From contig SKLX01000185.1 of the NCBI GenBank assembly GCA_007121375.1, positions 1-5,247 on the forward strand: 5,247 nt of DNA, given 5' to 3'. The notes below the pieces were generated by a model that saw only the letters and a list, made by a program, of their open reading frames with translations, was not told the DNA's origin and did no database searches. This document shows positions 1-4,968 of this stretch, piece by piece (the first letter of the stretch is position 1; every line of letters begins with the position of its first letter). The stretch comes from Bacillota bacterium (GTDB lineage: Bacteria > Bacillota > Dethiobacteria > SKNC01). Position numbers and translations under genes: made by a program.

Positions 1-376
1 CATAGGCCACCTGGGGGTTTGTAAAATCCCAATTTCCAAGAAAGTGAACGGACCCCATGATATAATCAAAGGGATAGGGGTTTATTTCCTTTTTTATAGC
101 TTCTTCCCTCCCGGGCAGGTAATCTACTTCTATGCCCAGCTTTACCGAAGGATTATTTTTTTCCTGGCGCAACTTATCTATATCTATTACATACTGGGAA
201 AGCTCCTCTCCCTCCATGGTAACCTTTATGGGGGGAGTAAATCCCAATAGATCCAGGGGGAAGTGGTCGGCAAACCCAATCTCCTCCAATCCTTTACGTT
301 GAGCCTCCTTGTAATAGTCCTCAAGGGACCCTTTAGCATGACCACACCTGTCTGTGTGTATATGATAATCAACCAT
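1..376 (-). CDS. hisJ: Histidinol-phosphatase, PHP family, N-terminal part (cut by the window edge)
   Basis: This enzyme hydrolyses L-histidinol phosphate to L-histidinol and phosphate in the cytoplasm, the step before HisD. The 125 visible residues begin MVDYHIHTDRCGHAKG. They carry the PHP metal-site pattern: H5 and H7 in DYHIHT, D37-H38 in GFADH, E83 in GIEVDYLPG, and H111 in MGSVHFL followed by WDF. This set is characteristic of the HisJ/HisK branch of PHP phosphatases, unrelated to the HAD-type phosphatase fused to HisB in enterobacteria. The family is usually about 260-280 residues, so a little under half is present; the cut is the window boundary, not a broken gene. The ATG lies 14 nt after the hisI stop and is preceded by AAGGAAGAGAAG, a usable ribosome binding site, so it is cotranscribed. 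It fits the single-domain HisB upstream, which lacks a phosphatase. Symbol hisJ and hisK are both in use for this family. Confidence 0.93.
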   Translation of the reverse strand, partial: MVDYHIHTDRCGHAKGSLEDYYKEAQRKGLEEIGFADHFPLDLLGFTPPIKVTMEGEELSQYVIDIDKLRQEKNNPSVKLGIEVDYLPGREEAIKKEINPYPFDYIMGSVHFLGNWDFTNPQVAY

Positions 377-390
377 TCTTCTCTTCCTTT

Positions 391-717
391 TTATTTATTT
401 AAAGTTAAAGGATTAAAAAAACAAGTCTTTTCCCCTGTATGGCAGGCAGGACCCTTCTGGTCCACCCGCACCAGGAGAGTATCGGCATCACAATCATAAA
501 AAATCTCTTTAACCCTTTGATAATTACCCGATGACTCTCCCTTTACCCAGAACTTCTGCCTGCTGCGGCTCCAAAAGCAAGTTTTTCCCTCTTCTAAAGT
601 CTTTTGCAGGGATTCTTTATTCATGTAAGCCATCATCAGGACCTGCCCCGTTGACTCTTCCTGGATAATGGCAGGAATTAAACCTTTCTCGTCATATTTT
701 AACTTATCAACTTCCAT
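391..717 (-). CDS. hisI: Phosphoribosyl-AMP cyclohydrolase, single-domain HisI
   Basis: HisI hydrolyses the adenine ring of 1-(5-phosphoribosyl)-AMP to give ProFAR, the third step of histidine synthesis. The protein is 108 residues, the normal size for a stand-alone cyclohydrolase. Visible motifs are FWSRSRQKFWVKGESSGN (about 48-65), the acidic metal site DCDAD (75-79) and zinc-ligand cysteines C76, C92 (in PACHTG) and C99 (in TCFF). It ends shortly after, so there is no fused HisE pyrophosphatase domain. I chose the ATG at 717 because it gives the usual N-terminus and has GGAGGTG 10 nt upstream, inside the last codons of hisF. An in-frame ATG at 741 would add eight untypical residues (MEWRCVCK) and overlap hisF by 23 nt. 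The gene starts 1 nt after the hisF stop, so translation is probably coupled. Confidence 0.96.
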   Translation of the reverse strand: MEVDKLKYDEKGLIPAIIQEESTGQVLMMAYMNKESLQKTLEEGKTCFWSRSRQKFWVKGESSGNYQRVKEIFYDCDADTLLVRVDQKGPACHTGEKTCFFNPLTLNK

Positions 718-718
718 T

Positions 719-1480
719 TTACAAACGCACCTCCACTCCATTTTGGGCCAGGTATTCTTTTACTTCCCTTATGGTAAACTGGCGGTAATGGAATACAGAA
801 GCAGCCAGGGCTGCATCCGCCTTTCCTTCCGTCAAAGCTTCCAGAAAATGCTCCATTTTACCTGCTCCTCCGGAAGCAATAACCGGAATCCTAACCCGTT
901 CCCCCAGGGCAGAAGTAAGGGGAATATCATAACCCTCCTTTCCTCCATCCCTGTCCATACTGGTAAGCAAAATCTCTCCTGCGCCCCTTTTTTCTACTTC
1001 TTCCGCCCACCTCAGGGCTGAATAACCTGTGTTAGTCCTTCCCCCGTGGAGATAAACTTCCCAATCTTTTTTTCCCTCGTTCCACCTGGCATCAATAGCC
1101 ACCACCATACACTGGGTGCCAAACATTTCTGCAGCTTCACTGACCAGGGAAGGATTTTCAAAGGCCGCAGTGTTTAAAGAAACCTTATCGGCGCCGGCAC
1201 TTAATATATCCTTTATTTCCCCCAGCTTGCCAATACCGCCCCCTACCGTTAAAGGTATATAAACTTCTTTAGCCGTCCGGGAAACTACATCTATTACCGT
1301 TTTCCTTTTTTCATGGGAAGCGGTTATATCCAAAAACACCAGCTCATCAGCCCCCGCCTGGTCATAAAAACCAGCAAGTTCTACCGGGTCGCCGGCATCC
1401 CTCAAATTTACAAACTGCACCCCCTTAACTACCCTTCCTTCCTTTACATCCAGACACGGTATAATTCTTTTGGCCAACAT
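719..1480 (-). CDS. hisF: Imidazole glycerol phosphate synthase, cyclase subunit
   Basis: HisF uses ammonia delivered by HisH to convert PRFAR into imidazole glycerol phosphate and AICAR; the latter feeds purine synthesis. At 253 residues it has the standard length of this (beta/alpha)8 barrel. The N-terminus MLAKRIIPCLDV carries the catalytic D11, and the second catalytic aspartate is D130 in MVVAIDARW. Phosphate-binding loops are visible as TVGGGIG (78-84), NTAAF (103-107), LTSMDRDG (172-179) and IASGGAG (201-207), and AASVFHY (226-232) is typical near the C-terminus. The ATG is preceded by AGGGGGGA at 1485-1492, a strong site about 4 nt away. It lies 42 nt after hisA and 1 nt before hisI. 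Its partner hisH is in the same operon but is not fused to it. Confidence 0.98.
   Translation of the reverse strand: MLAKRIIPCLDVKEGRVVKGVQFVNLRDAGDPVELAGFYDQAGADELVFLDITASHEKRKTVIDVVSRTAKEVYIPLTVGGGIGKLGEIKDILSAGADKVSLNTAAFENPSLVSEAAEMFGTQCMVVAIDARWNEGKKDWEVYLHGGRTNTGYSALRWAEEVEKRGAGEILLTSMDRDGGKEGYDIPLTSALGERVRIPVIASGGAGKMEHFLEALTEGKADAALAASVFHYRQFTIREVKEYLAQNGVEVRL
728..734 (-). promoter_or_regulatory. Ribosome binding site of hisI, inside the end of hisF
   Basis: On the transcribed strand this reads GGAGGTG, a strong match to the anti-Shine-Dalgarno sequence, 10 nt before the ATG at 717. It sets the hisI start at 717 rather than at the upstream in-frame ATG at 741, which lies before this site and so could not use it. 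Because it sits in the last hisF codons, ribosomes finishing hisF would expose it and could reinitiate on hisI. Confidence 0.8.
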
Positions 1481-1522
1481 CTTGTCCCCCCTATTATTTT
1501 CTTTTTAGGTTAGATTAAAGCT

Positions 1523-2251
1523 TTACCTATTTCTGGCCGTCTCCAGGGCCTCTTCCAAAGTAAACTGACCCGTGTATAAAGCCTGCCCTACAATTATACC
1601 CTTTACTCCCCAGGATTCAAGTTCCCTGGCTTTCCTTATATCCTCCAGGGAAGAAACTCCTCCGGAAGCAATAATGTCAAGGGAGGTTTTTGCAGCTATT
1701 TCCCGGGTTGCTTCCAAATTAGGCCCTTCCAGGGTTCCATCCCGGGAAATATCCGTATATACAACTTCCTTTACCCCCATCTTTTCCATATCTTTAACTA
1801 AATCCAGGGCTTTAATATCCGAGGATTCCACCCAACCTTGAAGGGCAACCCTTCCCTCCCGGGCATCAATCCCCACCATTATCTTTTCCCCGTACCTTTC
1901 CACCATTTTTTTAACCAGTTCAGGGTTCCTTACGGCTGCCGTACCAATTATGACCCGGGAAATACCTGCTTTTAGCAACTCCTCCACCGTTGATTCATCC
2001 CTGACACCACCCCCCAGCTGAATGGGTATTTTTAATCTTTCGGCAACCTTTCTAATAACGGCTTTGTTCTGGGGGACTCCTTTAAAGGCCCCATCCAGGT
2101 CTACCATATGCAGTCGGGTAGCCCCCTTTTCTTCCCACATACAGGCTACCTCCAGGGGATCTTCATAATAAACGGTTTCCCGGTCTGCCCTCCCCTGAAA
2201 AAGGCGGACACATTTACCCTTTCTTAAATCAATAGCAGGAATTACTTCCAT
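1523..2251 (-). CDS. hisA: ProFAR isomerase, HisA
   Basis: HisA catalyses the Amadori rearrangement of ProFAR to PRFAR, the substrate of HisHF. The 242-residue protein is a full-length (beta/alpha)8 barrel related to HisF. The catalytic aspartates are D8 in MEVIPAIDL and D129 in MVGIDAREG. Phosphate loops appear as QLGGGVRD (78-85), GTAAVRNP (103-110), YTDISRDGT (165-173), IIASGGVSS (193-201) and IVGQALYTG (220-228). The QGW segment around 138-140 and the VDLDGA stretch (50-55) are typical of HisA and argue against TrpF or the bifunctional actinobacterial PriA, though PriA activity cannot be excluded from sequence alone. The ATG overlaps the end of hisH by 10 nt. GGGGAG lies about 11 nt upstream, so hisA is probably translationally coupled to hisH. 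Confidence 0.97.
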   Translation of the reverse strand: MEVIPAIDLRKGKCVRLFQGRADRETVYYEDPLEVACMWEEKGATRLHMVDLDGAFKGVPQNKAVIRKVAERLKIPIQLGGGVRDESTVEELLKAGISRVIIGTAAVRNPELVKKMVERYGEKIMVGIDAREGRVALQGWVESSDIKALDLVKDMEKMGVKEVVYTDISRDGTLEGPNLEATREIAAKTSLDIIASGGVSSLEDIRKARELESWGVKGIIVGQALYTGQFTLEEALETARNR

Positions 2252-2865
2252 TTTTCTACCAGCTCCCCAAAATTAGCTAATATTTTTAGACCCTTTTCAC
2301 TGCTTTTTTCCGGGTGAAACTGAACTCCATAAATTAAAGGCTCTCCCCGGACTACCACAGCCACATCTTTCCCGTATTCCACCATGGCCAGGACCTTCCT
2401 TCCATCTTCCGGCCGGGCATAGTAAGAGTGGACAAAATAAAAATAGTCCCCGTTTTTTATGCCTTTAAGGAGGGGATCTTCTTTAACAATTTTCAAGGAA
2501 TTCCATCCCATGTGGGGTATTTTTAAATTGCCCTGAAACTTGATCACTTTCCCTGGAACCAGGCCCAGGCCTCCTCCCTTTTCTTCAGAGCTCTCCTGGC
2601 TGCTTTCCAGGAGCAGTTGTAATCCCAGGCAAATGCCCAGGAGGGGAACTCCCTCACCGGCCCTCTTTTTTACTGCTTCCCCCAGACCCTTTTCTTTCAA
2701 GTTTAAAACCGCCTGACCAAAAGCCCCTACTCCGGGCAGAATAATACCCTTGGCCCGAGCTATTTCTTCAGGCCGGTCCGTAACAAAGGTTTTATAACCC
2801 ATCCTGGCAAAACCATTTTGCACACTCTGTAGATTCCCCATACCGTAATCAACAATGGAAATCAA
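2242..2865 (-). CDS. hisH: Imidazole glycerol phosphate synthase, glutamine amidotransferase subunit
   Basis: HisH hydrolyses glutamine and passes ammonia to HisF. The predicted 207-residue protein is a complete class I glutamine amidotransferase. The N-terminus ISIVDYGMGNLQSV is the family hallmark. The oxyanion loop is LPGVGAF (43-49), the nucleophile is C79 in LLGICLGLQ, and the other triad members are H184 and E186 in GVQFHPEKSS. The start is TTG at 2865, which gives MISIVDYGMGN and has GGAGG exactly 8 nt upstream. Another TTG at 2871 is only 2 nt from that site. An in-frame ATG at 2911-2913 would give 223 residues, but it lies in a hairpin loop and adds 16 residues the family does not have. 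The open frame continues upstream inside hisB by chance. The stop overlaps the hisA start by 10 nt. Confidence 0.95.
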   Translation of the reverse strand: MISIVDYGMGNLQSVQNGFARMGYKTFVTDRPEEIARAKGIILPGVGAFGQAVLNLKEKGLGEAVKKRAGEGVPLLGICLGLQLLLESSQESSEEKGGGLGLVPGKVIKFQGNLKIPHMGWNSLKIVKEDPLLKGIKNGDYFYFVHSYYARPEDGRKVLAMVEYGKDVAVVVRGEPLIYGVQFHPEKSSEKGLKILANFGELVEKWK

Positions 2866-2873
2866 AATCAACG

Positions 2874-2878
2874 CCTCC
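2874..2878 (-). promoter_or_regulatory. Ribosome binding site that fixes the hisH start
   Basis: The transcribed strand reads GGAGG, 8 nt from TTG 2865 and 2 nt from TTG 2871, so it favours the start at 2865. This agrees with the family N-terminus (MISIVDYGMGN). The site is free of the hairpin just upstream, but it could pair over 5 bp with CCUCC in that hairpin's loop and 3' arm. Confidence 0.8.
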
Positions 2879-2892
2879 AGATTTGTTTTTAA

Positions 2893-2929
2893 AAGGTAAA
2901 GACAGGAGGGCATTCTCCTGTCTTTCCTT
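2893..2929 (-). promoter_or_regulatory. Intercistronic hairpin between hisB and hisH
   Basis: In the transcript, AAGGAAAGACAGGAG pairs with CTCCTGTCTTT-A-CCTT: 11 perfect base pairs, one bulged base at 2897, then 4 more pairs, closing a 6-nt loop AATGCC (2909-2914). It begins 3 nt after the hisB stop and ends 14 nt before the hisH ribosome binding site. The 3' side continues TTTTAAAAAC, which is not an uninterrupted U-tract, so full termination is unlikely; the downstream genes complete the same pathway. Plausible roles are partial attenuation, mRNA processing or stabilisation between segments, or control of hisH initiation. The structure is seen directly; the role is inference. Confidence 0.72.
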
Positions 2930-2932
2930 ATA

Positions 2933-3523
2933 TTAAAGCTTACCCTTGGTTGAAGGGACTCCCTGGATCCGTGAATCCCGGGTGAGAGCCTGATCCAGGC
3001 TTTTCCCCAGGGCTTTAAATACTGCCTCCAGGATGTGATGAGAATTCTTTCCATGTATAAGCTTAACATGGAGGGTTACCCGGGCCTCCTGAACAAAGGC
3101 CCTTAAAAATTCCTCCAGGAGTTCCGTATCAAATTCACCTACCCTTTCTGCAGGGACCTCAACCTCATATACCAGGAGGGGACGGTCGGATAAATCCAGG
3201 GATACCATGACCAGGGCTTCGTCCATGGGCAGAACAAAAAAACCAAACCTTTTTATCCCTTCTTTGTCCCCCATTCCTTTATATAAAGCCTGTCCCAGGG
3301 TAATACCCGTATCTTCTACCAGGTGGTGGGCATCTATTTCCAGGTCCCCCTGGGCATTAATGGTTAAATCAAAAAGACCGTGCCTGGCCCAAAGATTCAA
3401 CATATGTTCAAAAAAAGGAACCCCCATTTGTAAATGGGTTTCGCCCCTTCCATCCAGGTTCAAATTTAAGGAGATCCTGGTTTCCTTTGTTTTTCTATCT
3501 ACCTGTGCTTCCCTTTTACTCAA
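2933..3523 (-). CDS. hisB: Imidazoleglycerol-phosphate dehydratase, single-domain HisB
   Basis: HisB removes water from imidazole glycerol phosphate to give imidazole acetol phosphate, using a dinuclear manganese site in a large homo-oligomer. The 196 residues match the single-domain bacterial form, with no HAD phosphatase domain at the N-terminus. Metal-binding motifs are clear in both halves: FFEHML (37-42), H48, DAHHLVEDTG (64-73), H152, and SHHILEA (161-167) with H162, H163 and E166. The PMDEAL segment (99-104) and the C-terminal GVPSTKG (188-194) are family hallmarks. Translation begins at TTG 3523, inside the end of hisD with an 8-nt overlap. The upstream AGGAGG at 3531-3536 is 7 nt away, and no suitable ATG exists before the conserved core. 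In many bacteria hisC stands between hisD and hisB; here the two genes overlap directly, so there is no room for it. Confidence 0.97.
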   Translation of the reverse strand: MSKREAQVDRKTKETRISLNLNLDGRGETHLQMGVPFFEHMLNLWARHGLFDLTINAQGDLEIDAHHLVEDTGITLGQALYKGMGDKEGIKRFGFFVLPMDEALVMVSLDLSDRPLLVYEVEVPAERVGEFDTELLEEFLRAFVQEARVTLHVKLIHGKNSHHILEAVFKALGKSLDQALTRDSRIQGVPSTKGKL

Positions 3524-4796
3524 GGGCCCTCCTCCTCACTTTAATAGCATTGGCATGGGCATCCAGGCCTTCCAACTCCGCCAGTAAAATTACATCCTCC
3601 GCTGCTTCTTTAAAGGGCTGGGGTGGGTAATAAAGAACACTGGTTTTTTTAATAAAATCATCCACATTTAACCCGGAAGAGAAGCGGGCTGCTCCCCCCG
3701 TAGGCAGTACATGATTGGGCCCCGCATAATAATCCCCCAAAGATTCGGAGGTATACTTCCCTAAAAACACTGAGCCGGCGTTTTCGATAAGGTACAGGTA
3801 AGTCCAGGGGTCCTCCAGGATAACCTCCAGGTGCTCAGGAGCTATATCATTGGATACCTGAAAGGCCTCCTCCAGATCCTTAACCAGTATTATGGCAGAA
3901 TGGTTTTTAAAAGACTCCTCTATTATATCCCGCCGGCCCATTTGAGTTATATCCTTTTCAATGACTTCCAGAACTTTTGCGGGAAGTTCCTGGTCGGGAG
4001 TTACCAGGTAATTTGCTGCCAGAGGGTCATGCTCTGCCTGGGTCATCAAGTCTGCCGCAATAAAGGAAGGATCGGCTCCATAACCGGCAATAATCAAGAG
4101 TTCACTGGGGCCAGCCAGCATGTCAATATCCACATCACCGTAGACCTGTTTTTTAGCCAGGGTAACATAAATATTACCGGGACCAACTATCTTATCCACC
4201 CGAGGAAGGGTTTTTGTCCCATAGGCCAGGGCCCCTACCGCCTGGGCACCACCTACTTTATAAATCTTTTCCACTCCTGCCATCCGGGCAGCCGTCAGGG
4301 TATAGGGGTTTACCTTACCATCTTTACCCGGGGGAGTAGCCAGGTAAATTTCTTTAACCCCGGCAACTTTAGCAGGTATAACATTCATTATAACGGAAGA
4401 GGGGTAAGAAGCTGTTCCTCCCGGCACATAGGCTCCAATTCTTTTCAAGGGTATTACCATATGACCCAGCATAACCCCATCCTGCCGGGTTTGGAACCAG
4501 GAATTCCTAACCTGCCTTCGGTGAAAATCCTCAATATTTTTAATGGCCCTTACCATGGCTCCCATAAAATCCCTGTCTACTTTTTCCCCTGCTTCATCGA
4601 ATTCTTTCTCCTCCACCGCCAGTTTATCCAGGGAAACTCCATCAAACTTTAAAGTCAAATCCTTTAAAGCTTCATCCCCCCGGGATCGAACCTGGGCTAT
4701 AACATCTTTTACTGCCTTTTCTTCTTCCTCCCAGTACCCAATTTCCCTTCTTTCCTTTAATTTTTCCCAACGATCCCTGGTATATATATTTATCAA
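3516..4796 (-). CDS. hisD: Histidinol dehydrogenase
   Basis: HisD catalyses the last two steps of the pathway, the NAD-linked four-electron oxidation of L-histidinol to L-histidine through histidinal, with one zinc ion per active site. The 426 residues are full length. Zinc ligands by comparison with the E. coli enzyme are Q253 and H256 in TQAEHDP, D355 in LGDYYAGPNH, and H414 in LDAHANA; the catalytic pair is E321-H322 in APEHLE. The signature region around 225-257 (DMLAGPSELLIIAG) and the loop PTGGAARFSSGL (365-376) are intact. The start is TTG 4796 (MINIYTRDRW), with GGTGG 7 nt upstream. An in-frame stop at 4818-4820 and no ATG between rule out a longer ATG start; CTG 4799 is a remote alternative. 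It is the first gene after the promoter and overlaps hisB by 8 nt. Confidence 0.98.
   Translation of the reverse strand: MINIYTRDRWEKLKERREIGYWEEEEKAVKDVIAQVRSRGDEALKDLTLKFDGVSLDKLAVEEKEFDEAGEKVDRDFMGAMVRAIKNIEDFHRRQVRNSWFQTRQDGVMLGHMVIPLKRIGAYVPGGTASYPSSVIMNVIPAKVAGVKEIYLATPPGKDGKVNPYTLTAARMAGVEKIYKVGGAQAVGALAYGTKTLPRVDKIVGPGNIYVTLAKKQVYGDVDIDMLAGPSELLIIAGYGADPSFIAADLMTQAEHDPLAANYLVTPDQELPAKVLEVIEKDITQMGRRDIIEESFKNHSAIILVKDLEEAFQVSNDIAPEHLEVILEDPWTYLYLIENAGSVFLGKYTSESLGDYYAGPNHVLPTGGAARFSSGLNVDDFIKKTSVLYYPPQPFKEAAEDVILLAELEGLDAHANAIKVRRRALE
3531..3536 (-). promoter_or_regulatory. Ribosome binding site that fixes the hisB TTG start
   Basis: The transcribed strand reads AGGAGG, within AGGAGGAGGG, 7 nt before TTG 3523. 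This is a full-strength site. It lies in the Arg codons (RRRALE) at the end of hisD, so the C-terminal HisD codons double as the hisB initiation signal. Confidence 0.85.
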
Positions 4797-4803
4797 CAGC
4801 TTT

Positions 4804-4808
4804 CCACC
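4804..4808 (-). promoter_or_regulatory. Probable ribosome binding site of hisD
   Basis: The transcribed strand reads GGTGG, in the context AAGGGTGGTGGAAAGCTG, 7 nt before TTG 4796. It matches the anti-Shine-Dalgarno sequence less well than the GGAGG-type sites elsewhere in the operon. Together with the TTG start, this suggests modest initiation on the first gene. Confidence 0.6.
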
Positions 4809-4825
4809 ACCCTTGCTTTAGCGTG

Positions 4826-4841
4826 TTAAAGTATTAAAGTA
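4826..4841 (-). repeat. Tandem 8-bp direct repeat in the hisD leader
   Basis: Two adjacent perfect copies of TTAAAGTA (plus strand) lie within the first 20 or so bases of the predicted transcript. They could be an operator or simply a chance AT-rich duplication; nothing in the sequence decides which. Confidence 0.55.
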
Positions 4842-4851
4842 ACTTATGCTT

Positions 4852-4880
4852 ATTTTAGCACCTTCCAACACCAGTGTCAA
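4852..4880 (-). promoter_or_regulatory. Sigma-A-type promoter of the his operon
   Basis: On the minus strand there is a perfect -35 box TTGACA (4875-4880), a 17-nt spacer, and a -10 box TAAAAT (4852-4857) matching the consensus at five of six positions. TG one base before the -10 box adds an extended -10 element. Transcription should start near 4845, giving a leader of about 50 nt before hisD. That is too short for a T-box or a peptide attenuator. The promoter lies 7 nt from the large palindrome upstream of the -35 box, a position compatible with control by a DNA-binding protein. Start and strength are predicted, not measured. Confidence 0.85.
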
Positions 4881-4887
4881 CCAACCC

Positions 4888-4938
4888 CCCATAACTTAAC
4901 AAAAAACAACACAGGGTTGTTATTTGTTAAGTTATGGG
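4888..4938. repeat. 51-nt near-perfect palindrome upstream of the his promoter
   Basis: The left arm CCCATAACTTAACAAA (4888-4903) is the exact reverse complement of 4923-4938. After one A/A mismatch, AACAAC (4905-4910) pairs with GTTGTT (4916-4921), leaving the loop ACAGG. That makes 22 base pairs with a single mismatch. It sits between the terminator of the upstream gene and the -35 box. There is no T-run after the stem in the minus direction, where the sequence goes into G residues, so it is not an ordinary terminator for the upstream gene. It could be a paired operator, a second barrier to read-through, or a copy of a small dispersed palindromic repeat. Confidence 0.85.
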
Positions 4939-4940
4939 TA

Positions 4941-4968
4941 AAATTTAAAAGCGCTAGAATTAGCGCTT
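4941..4968 (-). terminator. Intrinsic terminator of the gene upstream of the his operon
   Basis: In the transcript AAGCGCTA (4961-4968) pairs with TAGCGCTT (4949-4956) around a 4-nt loop, and the 3' side continues TTAAATTTT. The stem is short but has a GCGC core. The interrupted U-rich tail makes it a moderate terminator. Its first two bases are the last two of the upstream stop codon, so termination follows immediately after translation ends. It separates the upstream gene from the his operon, in agreement with the separate promoter at 4852-4880. Confidence 0.7.

Noticed and set aside
44..499. Plus-strand open frames opposite hisJ and hisI
   Set aside because: They are antisense to clearly conserved enzymes, show no family motifs, and have no promoter or ribosome binding site. 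The same holds for the other plus-strand frames in the window.
718..741. Longer hisI start adding MEWRCVCK
   Set aside because: It would overlap hisF by 23 nt and lies upstream of the GGAGGTG site, which fits the ATG at 717.
2866..3069. N-terminal extension of hisH reaching far into hisB
   Set aside because: The extra residues correspond to hisB codons read in another frame and match no HisH N-terminus. GGAGG at 2874-2878 and the IVDYGMGN motif place the start at 2865.
3831..4652. 273-codon open frame on the plus strand
   Set aside because: It lies wholly antisense to hisD, has no plausible ribosome binding site or recognisable domain, and its translation is low-complexity in character. The hisD frame has all catalytic residues, so this is a shadow.
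1..4796. Frequent CCAGG/CCAGGG words along the plus strand
   Set aside because: They fall inside coding sequence and reflect common codon pairs such as CTG-GA and CCT-GG on the minus strand. Spacing is irregular and there is no repeat unit, so this is neither a CRISPR array nor an uptake-signal cluster that I can support.
4803..4820. T-box-like AGGGTGGT just before hisD
   Set aside because: The T-box core is AGGGUGGNACCGCG; here the match stops after AGGGTGGT and is followed by GGAAAG. The predicted leader is only about 50 nt, with no stem I, specifier loop or terminator/antiterminator pair. It is better explained as the hisD ribosome binding site region.
4797..4851. His-codon leader peptide attenuator
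   Set aside because: The leader has no start codon followed by a run of CAT/CAC codons and no terminator between the promoter and hisD.
4917..4944. Plus-strand promoter-like pair TTGTTA, 16 nt, TAAAAT
   Set aside because: The -35 match is poor, the region is AT-rich by virtue of the palindrome, and no plus-strand gene lies downstream; it would only read antisense into the upstream gene.
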